NCBI GenBank assembly: GCA_016234365.1
Contig: JACRER010000051.1
Coordinates: 1 to 44,569, forward strand
From: Elusimicrobiota bacterium
Lineage (GTDB): Bacteria; Elusimicrobiota; Elusimicrobia; Elusimicrobiales; UBA9959
DNA length: 44,569 bases
Direction: 5' to 3'
The notes beneath the pieces are model-generated. The model saw nothing but the letters and a program-made list of their open reading frames with translations. It had not been told where the DNA came from and did not search any database. Shown here in pieces: positions 14,524-21,981 of the stretch (position 1 is its first letter; the number at the start of each line of letters is the position of its first letter). Position numbers and translations under genes: made by a program.

Positions 14524-14994
14524 ATGAAACTCAAAGTTATGGCTATCATGGCGGTGCTGGCGGCGGGCGCGGCGTTGGTGACGGCCGGGGAAATAAAGAT
14601 AGGCGACCCCGAGGCGGCCGGCCGGCTGGTGGATAACATCGACCTGTCTTTTGTGGACGACCCCGCCGTGCTGGGCGAGTGGCGCAGCGTGGACTTTGTG
14701 CGCGAGCCGGGGGACTTTGTTCCCGCCTATAAGCGGTTCCAGGGCGACCTGTACCTGGGCGGGTTCAGGTTCTTCCCCAACGGGGCTATGGGGGTTATCC
14801 CCTTTGCGCCAGACAGCGCGCCCTGGTTCAAATGGACAAAGGGTGTGGTGACGCACAGCGGCGACAAGACGGCCAGCCGCTACCTTATAAAGAAGATCAA
14901 GGGCGCGGAGTACATGTTCTTTGAGTGGAAAAGCGGCGACTACACCATCCGCCACCGGAAACCGCAGTACTACGTGCTGCGGAAAGTGAAGTGA
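14524..14994 (+). CDS. Exported single WKSGDY-domain protein
   Basis: A 156-residue protein with a signal peptide (MKLKVMAIMAVLAAGAALVTA, cleavage near residue 21) and one copy of the domain that is duplicated in the protein at 13640-14416. The shared blocks are LSFVDDPAVLGEWRSVDFV, GDLYL, W-x-KW-T-KG, THSGDKTASRY, MFFEWKSGDY and KPQYYVLRK. AAGGAGG gives a strong ribosome site. It has its own copy of the ECF-type promoter, so it should be co-induced with the sigma operon. The function is unknown; the module as a whole suggests an envelope stress or sensing role. Confidence 0.85.
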   Translation: MKLKVMAIMAVLAAGAALVTAGEIKIGDPEAAGRLVDNIDLSFVDDPAVLGEWRSVDFVREPGDFVPAYKRFQGDLYLGGFRFFPNGAMGVIPFAPDSAPWFKWTKGVVTHSGDKTASRYLIKKIKGAEYMFFEWKSGDYTIRHRKPQYYVLRKVK

Positions 14995-15013
14995 CCCGGA
15001 GGGCGGCGCAAAA

Positions 15014-15042
15014 GGGCCCCCGCGTCCGCGGGCGGGGGGCCC
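15014..15042 (+). terminator. GC-rich hairpin after the single-domain gene
   Basis: A long GC stem (15014-15023 pairing with 15032-15042, one or two bulges) lies 19 bases after the stop. It lacks a T-run, so termination would be weak or factor-assisted. Confidence 0.5.
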
Positions 15043-15141
15043 GGAAAAGTGAATTTTGCGGTGTCTGGAATTCGCTGAAAAGTAATATAATTGGTTACGG
15101 TAAAAAATAACGATGCTCATTGCCGGCGGTCAGGGGGGGAA

Positions 15142-15501
15142 ATGCCTAAGATATTAGCCGCAGACCAGGACCTTTACGTCCTCGAGTGTTATAAGAAACT
15201 TTTTTCCGAGGCCGGAGTGGAAGTCTGCACCGCCGAGGACGCCACCAGCGCCATTTCGCAGTTCGGCCAGCATAAGCCGGACATCGTGATACTGGATATG
15301 GAGCTGGCCGGAGGCGGCGGCAAGGGCGTGCTGGAGCGGTTGCGCAATATCTTTATGAGCAAGGTTCCGGTGCTTATAGCCACCACGCACCCGGCCGAAG
15401 TGCTGGATATGAGCGAAGACCCCGACGTGTATATAGTTAAGAAGGATTTTAAGACGCCGGTGCTGCTGAGTACGGTGAGGCGCGTTCTTAAATTGGCCTA
15501 G
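15142..15501 (+). CDS. Stand-alone response-regulator receiver domain
   Basis: A 119-residue CheY-like protein with no output domain. The phosphoacceptor Asp is in IVILDMEL (about residue 53), the acidic pocket is AADQD (residues 6-9), the conserved Thr is in LIATTHP and the Lys is in YIVKKDF. GGGGGGAA precedes the ATG. A TATAAT at 15086-15091 is a possible -10 box. No histidine kinase is nearby, so its partner is elsewhere. A perfect terminator follows. Confidence 0.9.
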   Translation: MPKILAADQDLYVLECYKKLFSEAGVEVCTAEDATSAISQFGQHKPDIVILDMELAGGGGKGVLERLRNIFMSKVPVLIATTHPAEVLDMSEDPDVYIVKKDFKTPVLLSTVRRVLKLA

Positions 15502-15516
15502 GCTTAAGGCTGAACC

Positions 15517-15548
15517 GCAAGAGGCCCCGGAAGGGGCCTCTTGCTTTT
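15517..15548 (+). terminator. Terminator after the receiver-domain gene
   Basis: Perfect 12-bp stem (15517-15528 / 15533-15544), GGAA loop, then TTTT. It isolates the receiver gene from the TetR operon. Confidence 0.9.
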
Positions 15549-15568
15549 GCGGCGGGGCTCTTTTTCTG

Positions 15569-15621
15569 TTGACCTGCCGCGCGCGGCTGTGGTAGAATGT
15601 GTGTGAACGAACGCTCGTTCA
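15569..15621 (+). promoter_or_regulatory. Promoter and palindromic operator of the TetR/CoA-transferase/thiolase operon
   Basis: TTGACC (15569-15574), 18-base spacer, TAGAAT (15593-15598). It is followed at 15604-15621 by the palindrome TGAACGAACGCTCGTTCA (7-bp arms, 4-base centre), which covers the expected transcription start. This is the form of operator used by TetR-family fatty-acid/acyl-CoA regulators, so the adjacent TetR protein probably represses its own operon here. Confidence 0.78.
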
Positions 15622-15624
15622 TGT

Positions 15625-16257
15625 ATGGCCAAAACCGCTGTTAAAACCAAGAAGCCCGGCGCCCCTCCCAACCTGGAGCGCATCCTGGGCGCGGCCGCCC
15701 GCCTTTTTACCAAACAGGGCTTCCACGGCACCTCCACGCGAGACATCGCCGCGGAAGCCGGGGTGTCGCTGGGAAATATCTATAACTATTTCAAAACCAA
15801 GGAAGAGATCTTTGTACTGCTGCTGCAGACCTATGAAAAAGAGTATTTCCGCCCCGACCAGCCGCTGATAAAGGCGCTGATGGAAACCTCGTTCCCCGAC
15901 AATATCGAGGAGCTGGGTTTCGCGTCGCGCGACACGATAGAGAAGTTTTCCATCTATATCCTCCTTATCTATGTGGACGTGGTGGAATTCGGGGCAAGGC
16001 ACGTGGCCGGGATCTTCGCCAATATGCGCGCGGGCTACGCGCAGGCGGTTAAGGGGCGCGGCGCGGCCCAGTTGCGCAAAATAGCCCCGGACGTGGACCC
16101 GGTGGCGGCCCTGATGATGGTGACCTGGAACTATTACAACTATTTCGTAATGGAGAAACTGTTCAAGGTGAAGGGGCATTACGGCCTGCCGGAAACCGAG
16201 GCCGTTAAATTATTCGCGCGTGTTTTTAAACGCGGCATACTCAGGGGGAAGGCATGA
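15625..16257 (+). CDS. TetR-family transcriptional regulator
   Basis: A 210-residue TetR repressor. The N-terminal helix-turn-helix is at about residues 18-65 (AARLFTKQGFHGTSTRDIAAEAGVSL, then GNIYNYFKTKEEIF), and an all-helical ligand/dimer domain follows. The sequence just before the HTH is Lys/Pro-rich. The ATG at 15625 lies four bases after the operator palindrome and has no evident Shine-Dalgarno. Co-transcription with a CoA-transferase and a thiolase (ATGA overlap with the former) suggests an acyl-CoA as inducer, by analogy with FadR/PsrA-type regulators. Confidence 0.93.
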   Translation: MAKTAVKTKKPGAPPNLERILGAAARLFTKQGFHGTSTRDIAAEAGVSLGNIYNYFKTKEEIFVLLLQTYEKEYFRPDQPLIKALMETSFPDNIEELGFASRDTIEKFSIYILLIYVDVVEFGARHVAGIFANMRAGYAQAVKGRGAAQLRKIAPDVDPVAALMMVTWNYYNYFVMEKLFKVKGHYGLPETEAVKLFARVFKRGILRGKA

Positions 16258-17585
16258 TGGTCGCTGAAAAGACCCGGGTTACGCGCAAAAGCGCCTACGC
16301 CGAAAAATTGATAACCGCCGAAGAAGCCGCAGCGCTGATCAAGAGCGGCGACGACGTGGTGGTAGCGCAGTGCGCCTCCGAGCCGCAGGGCTGCATGAGC
16401 CAGTTCCACAAGGCGGCGCCCCGCGTTAAGGACGCGCGCGTGTTCTCCGTGCTGACGCTCAAACCCTACGATTTTTACATGAAACCGGAGATGAAGGGCC
16501 ACTTCGAGCTGGCCAGCTGGTTCCACGCGCCCGGTTCGCGCCAGGCGCTGGCCGCCGGCGCCGGCACCGTGACCTACGTGCCCAACATGCTGCACCGCGC
16601 GGCGCTGGACCGCCTGCAGGCCCGCAAGCCCGACATTTTCTTCGGCACCTGCACCCCGCCGGACGCGCAGGGTTTTGTTTCGCTTTCGCTGGGCATCACC
16701 TACGAAAAGGATATCCTGGAGGCCGCGGACACCGTGATCCTGGAAGTGAACCGCAACCTGCCGCGCACCTTTGGCGACACCCACCTGCACGTTGGCGACG
16801 TGGACTGGTTCGTGGAGCACCACCAGGAAGTGCCTTCGCTGCCGTCTCCCAACCCGGACGCCACCGAAACCACCATCGGCAACTACATCGCCGAGCTGGT
16901 GGACGACGGCGCCACCATCCAGCTGGGCATAGGCGGCATTCCCAACGCCTGCGCCCTGGCGCTGAAGGGCAAGAAGGACCTGGGCGTGCATACCGAAATG
17001 ATGGTGGACTCCATGATGGAGCTTTACCAGGCCGGCGTGGTGACCAATAAGCGCAAAGCGCTGCTCAAAGATAAATTCGTCTGCACTTTTGCCATGGGTT
17101 CGCGCAAACTTTACGACTGGCTCGACGACAATCCCGCGGTGGAGTTCCGCCGCGGCAGCTGGGTTAACGACCCCGCCGTGATCCGGCAGAATTCCCGCAT
17201 GGTGTCCATCAACACCTGCCTCACCGTGGACCTTACCGGCCAGGTGGCCAGCGAATCCATAGGCACCACGCAGTATTCCGGTACCGGCGGCCAGACCGAC
17301 ACCGCCGTGGGCGCCAAGGAAGCTTACGACGGCCTGGGCAAGAGCATCATAGCCTGCCGCGCCACGGCCAAGAAAGGGACCGTTTCCTGCATAGTGCCCA
17401 CGCTGGCGGAAGGCACCGCCGTTACGCTGCACCGCGCCAATACGGACAACATCGTTACCGAGTTCGGCATAGCGCGGCTGCGCGGCCGCACCGTGCGCGA
17501 GCGCGCCAACGCGCTTATCAGCGTGGCCCACCCCGATTTCCGCGCAGACTTAAGGAAGCAGGCGGAAAAACTGGGGTACCTGTAA
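16254..17585 (+). CDS. Acetyl-CoA hydrolase/transferase family CoA-transferase
   Basis: A 443-residue class-I CoA-transferase of the 4-hydroxybutyrate/butyrate:acetate type. Recognisable blocks are the N-terminal KLITAEEAAALIKSGDDVVV, QLGIGGIPNACA, the catalytic-glutamate segment LGVHTEMMVD and the C-terminal VTEFGIARLRGRTVRERA with HPDFR. It would move CoA between acetyl-CoA and a short-chain acid; which acid cannot be read. It overlaps the tetR stop by ATGA; an ATG at 16257 is an alternative start. Together with the thiolase it points to short-chain acyl-CoA (acetoacetate or butyrate-type) metabolism. Confidence 0.92.
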   Translation: MMVAEKTRVTRKSAYAEKLITAEEAAALIKSGDDVVVAQCASEPQGCMSQFHKAAPRVKDARVFSVLTLKPYDFYMKPEMKGHFELASWFHAPGSRQALAAGAGTVTYVPNMLHRAALDRLQARKPDIFFGTCTPPDAQGFVSLSLGITYEKDILEAADTVILEVNRNLPRTFGDTHLHVGDVDWFVEHHQEVPSLPSPNPDATETTIGNYIAELVDDGATIQLGIGGIPNACALALKGKKDLGVHTEMMVDSMMELYQAGVVTNKRKALLKDKFVCTFAMGSRKLYDWLDDNPAVEFRRGSWVNDPAVIRQNSRMVSINTCLTVDLTGQVASESIGTTQYSGTGGQTDTAVGAKEAYDGLGKSIIACRATAKKGTVSCIVPTLAEGTAVTLHRANTDNIVTEFGIARLRGRTVRERANALISVAHPDFRADLRKQAEKLGYL

Positions 17586-17625
17586 TTTTCGGTATTTCTT
17601 TAATTAACTTACGGAGGAGAATAAA

Positions 17626-18807
17626 ATGAAAGAAGTCTTTATAGTGGACGGCGTGCGGACGGCGATAGGCAGCTTCGGGGGGGCCTTGGCCGATTTCAGC
17701 GCGGTGGAACTGGGTAAAGTGGTGACCAAAGCGGTGCTGGAGCGGACCAGGGTGCCCGCCTCCGAGATAGACGAAGTGCTGATGGGCTGCATTTACCAGG
17801 CAGGCCAGGGCCAGGGCGTGGCGCGGCAGGTGGCCGTGGGCGCCGGCATCCCGGTGGAGAAAACCGCCGTGACGCTTAACATGCTGTGCGGTTCCGGCAT
17901 GCGCACCGTGGCCAACGCGGCGCAGAGCATTATGTGCGGCGACGCGGAAATGATAATAGCGGGCGGCACCGAGAGCATGACCAACGCCCCCTACCTGCTC
18001 AAAAAAGCCCGCGCCGGCTACAAGATGGGCCACGGCGAGCTCATCGACAGCATGATAGGCGACGGCCTTACCGACGTCTTCAATAATTACCACATGGGCA
18101 TGACCGCCGAGAACCTGGTGACCAAATATAACCTGACCCGCGAGGAGCAGGACAAGTTCGCGGCCGAGTCCCAGAACAAAGCCGAGAAGTCCCTGAAGGA
18201 GAATCGCTTTGCGGACGAGATCGCCCCGGTGGCCATCCCGCAGCGCAAAGGCGATCCTATAATGTTCGCCAAGGACGAGTATCCCAAGGCCGGAGTGACC
18301 GCCGAGGGCCTGGCTAAACTGCGCCCCGCGTTCAAGAAGGACGGCTCGGTTACCGCCGCCAACGCTTCCGGCATTAACGACGGCGCCGCCGCCCTGCTGA
18401 TAGCCTCCGCCGACGCGGTGAAGAAGCATAACCTTAAGCCTATGGCGAAGATAGTTTCCTACGCCTGGGCCGGCGTGGACCCGTCCATCATGGGCATCGG
18501 CCCCGCCGACGCCGTGCGCAAGGCGCTCAAGAAAGCCAACTGGCAGCTTAAGGACGTGGAACTGATAGAAGCCAACGAGGCTTTCGCGGCCCAGAGCCTC
18601 TCGGTCGCCAAGGAGCTCGGCTTCAACAAGGATATCGTCAACGTGAACGGCGGCGCCATAGCCCTGGGCCACCCCGTGGGCGCGTCCGGCGCGCGCATCA
18701 TAGTTACGCTCATCCACGAGATGAAGAAGCGCAACGTGAAGAAGGGCCTCGCCACCCTCTGCATAGGCGGCGGCATGGGCATAGCCATCTGCGTAGAGCG
18801 CCAGTAA
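17626..18807 (+). CDS. Acetyl-CoA C-acetyltransferase (thiolase)
   Basis: A 393-residue type-II thiolase that condenses two acetyl-CoA to acetoacetyl-CoA or cleaves 3-ketoacyl-CoA. The nucleophilic Cys is in LNMLCGSGMR (about residue 88), NEAFA is at about 315, the catalytic His is in GGAIALGHPVGASG (about 348), and the second Cys is in LCIGGGMG (about 378). All catalytic residues are present. A strong Shine-Dalgarno (CGGAGGAG) precedes the ATG, 40 bases after the CoA-transferase. It is the third gene of the TetR-controlled operon and is followed by a terminator hairpin. Confidence 0.95.
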   Translation: MKEVFIVDGVRTAIGSFGGALADFSAVELGKVVTKAVLERTRVPASEIDEVLMGCIYQAGQGQGVARQVAVGAGIPVEKTAVTLNMLCGSGMRTVANAAQSIMCGDAEMIIAGGTESMTNAPYLLKKARAGYKMGHGELIDSMIGDGLTDVFNNYHMGMTAENLVTKYNLTREEQDKFAAESQNKAEKSLKENRFADEIAPVAIPQRKGDPIMFAKDEYPKAGVTAEGLAKLRPAFKKDGSVTAANASGINDGAAALLIASADAVKKHNLKPMAKIVSYAWAGVDPSIMGIGPADAVRKALKKANWQLKDVELIEANEAFAAQSLSVAKELGFNKDIVNVNGGAIALGHPVGASGARIIVTLIHEMKKRNVKKGLATLCIGGGMGIAICVERQ

Positions 18808-18834
18808 CCCTATCAAGGTCCGGCCTCGATAGAC

Positions 18835-18866
18835 GAAGAGCCCCGGGTTTTGCCCGGGGCTTCTTC
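18835..18866 (+). terminator. Terminator of the TetR/thiolase operon
   Basis: Eight-bp GC stem (18840-18847 / 18853-18860) with a GAAGA...TTCTTC extension; the T-run is interrupted by C. It ends 18 bases before the next gene. Confidence 0.75.
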
Positions 18867-18883
18867 TCGCAGGCAACGGATAA

Positions 18884-19771
18884 ATGGATATTTGCAAACA
18901 TCTTTCGGACGACATGACCAGGCCGCGCTGTGCCGGGGTGCAGTTCAACGACTTGGCAAGCCTTGTTGCCGGCGTAAAGTCCGTGGTCTACACCAGCGTC
19001 TGCGGCAGAGAAGAAGCCCGCATCCTGAACGGGCTTTGCTCCGACCTTGGGTTGGATAAACTGGTCCTGGCGGACAAGACTAACGTCGCAGGCGAGCCGG
19101 TAACCGACCTGCTTATAGGCACCAGTATTAAAAAAATGCGCGCAGGCAGGAAGGCGTACGCCAACGTGCTGTCCCTGGAGTGGGGTGTCGCGCTGGATTA
19201 TCCGGAATGCTGCGTCAGGTCGTATATAAGCTGGCGCAAAGAAGAGGACCTGGTGCGGCATATCCGTTCGAACTCCCCCCGGGGGGCCGTTTTCCCGTTC
19301 TGGATGAATAATGTGTTCAATTATTATTCACGCCTGAGCAGCGCCTGCGAACAGCGTGATTTTATGGCCTTCTCGGGGATGAACCGCGGCCTGGAGCGGG
19401 AGTCTATAATCCCCTGGCATCCCTGCTCGTACCTTTGTCCCGGGACGCTGAAAAAAGGAAAGCGTATTTACGAGGTGCTGGAGCATTATATGCCGCTCGG
19501 GGCCGCCGCCAGGAAAACCGCGCTTTCAAAGCCGGTGGTCTTCTGGGATAAATTCATTTTCGCCGTCCTCAACGGGAGCTGCGTAAAAACCTCGGGCGGG
19601 TTTGCCGCCAAGTATGAAGGGCTGAGCGGGCCGCTGTCTCTTGTCGGGCCGGCGGCCGCAAAAATGCTGGCCGGGACCGGGACGCTTAAGGTTTCCGCGG
19701 GCGGGAAGATAACTCACCCACCCGGCTTGCGGCTGCCCGGGAACAGCGTCTTCCTGCCGTTCACCACCTGA
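18884..19771 (+). CDS. Cysteine-rich protein of unknown function, DUF483-like
   Basis: A 295-residue cytoplasmic protein (no signal peptide, no transmembrane helix). The middle carries LSLEWGVALDYPECCVRSYISW (about 100-121), and further on WHPCSYLCPGTLKKG (about 177-191). A Tyr-Pro-x-Cys-Cys motif paired with a Pro-Cys-Ser-Tyr-x-Cys motif resembles the uncharacterised DUF483 family from my memory of it, which I could not check. The four or more cysteines could hold a metal or cluster. It lies between a terminator and the promoter of a radical SAM gene. Shine-Dalgarno is weak. Confidence 0.7.
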   Translation: MDICKHLSDDMTRPRCAGVQFNDLASLVAGVKSVVYTSVCGREEARILNGLCSDLGLDKLVLADKTNVAGEPVTDLLIGTSIKKMRAGRKAYANVLSLEWGVALDYPECCVRSYISWRKEEDLVRHIRSNSPRGAVFPFWMNNVFNYYSRLSSACEQRDFMAFSGMNRGLERESIIPWHPCSYLCPGTLKKGKRIYEVLEHYMPLGAAARKTALSKPVVFWDKFIFAVLNGSCVKTSGGFAAKYEGLSGPLSLVGPAAAKMLAGTGTLKVSAGGKITHPPGLRLPGNSVFLPFTT

Positions 19772-19924
19772 AATGGTCCGGCCGCCGCCCGGAAGAAAAA
19801 CGCGCGACAAAACACGAAAAACAGCCCGCTTTTTGGCCGTCATAGGCGCATAGCGCTTGATACGGCACGGTCATAGGCCGGTTATTATAGCGGCAAGGGA
19901 AACTTTTGCACGTGGTCGTTCGGG

Positions 19925-19930
19925 TATAAT
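19925..19930 (+). promoter_or_regulatory. -10 box of the B12-type radical SAM gene
   Basis: Consensus TATAAT ending 8 bases before the ATG at 19939, again implying a near-leaderless mRNA. The 167-base gap before it (19772-19938) has short repeats GTCATAGG (19849 and 19872 region) and a weak resemblance at about 19800-19840 to the repeat at 35855-35890. Confidence 0.45.
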
Positions 19931-19938
19931 AAGGTCTT

Positions 19939-21285
19939 ATGCGAGTTGCGCTCATACTTCCGCTTTCCCCGGGCGGCCTGCGCCGCCTGTCCAACACCAG
20001 GTACGACGATTTTCCTTCCGGCCTGGGTTATATAGCCGCCTGCCTGCGCGACGCCGGCCATACGGCGGCCATCTTCATGCCGGACCCGATCTGGATGCCT
20101 ATGAAACGCGTCTGGCGGGAGCTGGAGGCTTTTAAGCCGGACCTCGTGGGCGTTTCCGCCTTCACGCAGAACTTCATGGAGGCGCGGCGCGTTATAGCCG
20201 AGGCCAAGCGGCGCTGCGCCTGCCCCGTGATCCTGGGCGGCCCGCACGCCACGGCGCTGCCGCGCTCCACGCTGCAGGGGCTGCCGGAACTGGACGCCAT
20301 AATACTGGGCGAAGGGGAATTGCCGGTGCTGGCGCTGGCCGCCGGCTTTGCCAAAAGCGGGAAAGTGGATCTTGAGACTATCCCCGGAGCCGCCTTCATA
20401 AAAGACGGCCGCTATACGGAGAACCCGCGGCCGGAACCCATAGCCGACCTGGACAGCCTGCCCTACCCGGCCCTGGACCTGCTCAACGGCGGGGGCAAGC
20501 CTTACGGTCACGCGAAGATAATTACCAGCCGCGGCTGCCCCGGCCAATGTAATTTCTGCGCCAACATCTGCATGGGGCGCAAATTCCGCCCGCACAGCCC
20601 GGAACGCGTGGTGGCCGAGATAGAACACCTGGTTAAAACCTACGGCATAATTTTCCTGCATATAATGGACGACTGCTTTACCGCGGATGTCGCCCGGGTG
20701 CACCGCATCTGCGACCTGCTGATAGCTAAAAAAATAAAGATCTTCTGGGAAGCCTGCGCCCGCGTGAATACTCTGGACGAAGCGCTGCTGGTTAAAATGA
20801 AACAGGCGGGGTGCATGCGCCTGGAGCTGGGGATAGAGACCGGCAGCCAGCGCCTGAACAACCTTATGGGCAAGGGGACCACGCTGGAGATGGCGGAAAA
20901 AGCCTGCGCGCTGCTGCGCAGGCAGGACGTAGATTCCCTGACCACCTTCATTATCGGCAACGACGGGGAGACCGCCGAGACTCTGCGGGAGACCCTGGCC
21001 TTGTCCCGGCGCCTGAAGTCCACCGTCAGCATGTTCACCACGCTCATCCCCTACCCGGGCACCGGTATCTTTGAAAAGTACTACAAGGAATTCGACAAGC
21101 CGGACACGGATTGGACCGGCTGGTGCGCGCAGGGGCCTTTCCGGCCCTATGAGCCCAGGCAGACGCGGCTGTCCGGGGCCACCCTTTGGCGCAACCTGGT
21201 CTGGGCGTATTTAAGCTACTTCCTGTCGCCTTCGCAGCTGCTGCGCATAGGGTACGCCGCGTTCAAATGGTTCCGGATCGGGTGA
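19939..21285 (+). CDS. B12-binding-domain radical SAM protein
   Basis: A 448-residue protein with an N-terminal cobalamin-binding-like Rossmann domain (about 1-150: VALILPLSPGG, SGLGYIAACLRDAGH, PVILGGPHATALP) and a radical SAM domain from about residue 190. The cluster motif is SRGCPGQCNFC (CxxxCxxC). Other family features are HIMDDCFTAD, the MRLELGIETGSQRLNNLM stretch and LIPYPGTGIFE. The classical DxHxxG cobalamin ligand is not seen, so base-off B12 binding is likely. Such proteins are often methyltransferases or act on lipids and hopanoids; the substrate is unknown. Confidence 0.9.
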   Translation: MRVALILPLSPGGLRRLSNTRYDDFPSGLGYIAACLRDAGHTAAIFMPDPIWMPMKRVWRELEAFKPDLVGVSAFTQNFMEARRVIAEAKRRCACPVILGGPHATALPRSTLQGLPELDAIILGEGELPVLALAAGFAKSGKVDLETIPGAAFIKDGRYTENPRPEPIADLDSLPYPALDLLNGGGKPYGHAKIITSRGCPGQCNFCANICMGRKFRPHSPERVVAEIEHLVKTYGIIFLHIMDDCFTADVARVHRICDLLIAKKIKIFWEACARVNTLDEALLVKMKQAGCMRLELGIETGSQRLNNLMGKGTTLEMAEKACALLRRQDVDSLTTFIIGNDGETAETLRETLALSRRLKSTVSMFTTLIPYPGTGIFEKYYKEFDKPDTDWTGWCAQGPFRPYEPRQTRLSGATLWRNLVWAYLSYFLSPSQLLRIGYAAFKWFRIG

Positions 21286-21360
21286 GCCGGTGTTTATTTT
21301 TAGAGGGCCGCGGCCCAAGTTTAATATAATTCAACTATAACCCAAATTTCCGGAGCCAAA

Positions 21361-21981
21361 ATGCCACACACTAAGAAGCGGCCTTACAAAATTTCCCTGG
21401 TCTCAACGCACGGCACCGGCAAGACCACGCTGTGCTATGAAGTGGCCGCCGAACTGAAGAAGCGCGGGGTGAAGGTGAAGGTCTTCTCCGAGATAGCCGC
21501 TACCGCTTTCGAGCAGGGCATCCCGATCAACGAGACCACTACGCTGCCGGCCCAGCTTTACATCATGATGCAGCACATCACCGAGGAGCTGCGCGGCACG
21601 CTGCGCAACTACCAGGTGGTGATCTGCGACCGCAGCGTCCATGACAACCTGGTCTACCTGGAGCGCCGCTGCGGCGAGCAGCCCTTCCTGCGCGACTTCC
21701 TGCGCGGCTACGCCGAAAAATTCCCGTACGACGTGATCTACAAGCTGCCCATGGTGGGCGAGCTGATGGACGACGGCATCCGCGACGCGCAGAGCCGCGA
21801 GTTCCAGCAGGACATCTATGACCGTCTCAACGGCCTGCTGGAGGGGATGAATATAGACCACCGCACGCTGCCGGCTCCCACTACGGAGCTGCGCCGGGAA
21901 TGGGCGGACCTGATAGTGAACGAGACGCTGGGCGCGCTGAAGATGGCGGAGCAGAAGGAAAAAGCCGCGGCGCGCGGCTAG
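21361..21981 (+). CDS. P-loop ATPase/kinase of the AAA_28 (NadR/Ttd14-like) type
   Basis: A 206-residue NTPase. The Walker A is VSTHGTGKTTLC (about residue 14), and the presumed Walker B/LID region is VVICDRSVHDNLVYLERR (about 95). It resembles the ribosylnicotinamide-kinase-like domain of NadR and small nucleoside-kinase-like proteins. There is no other domain. Substrate is unknown. A TATAAT at 21325-21330 and a CGGAG ribosome site precede it. Its stop overlaps the stop of the convergent pcp gene by four bases. Confidence 0.82.
   Translation: MPHTKKRPYKISLVSTHGTGKTTLCYEVAAELKKRGVKVKVFSEIAATAFEQGIPINETTTLPAQLYIMMQHITEELRGTLRNYQVVICDRSVHDNLVYLERRCGEQPFLRDFLRGYAEKFPYDVIYKLPMVGELMDDGIRDAQSREFQQDIYDRLNGLLEGMNIDHRTLPAPTTELRREWADLIVNETLGALKMAEQKEKAAARG

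Noticed and set aside
19790-19846. Third copy of the 35804/39141 repeat after the Cys-rich gene
   Set aside because: Only a block of about 36 bases near 70-75% similarity made of CGCG and A-runs; it could be chance and does not align beyond that.
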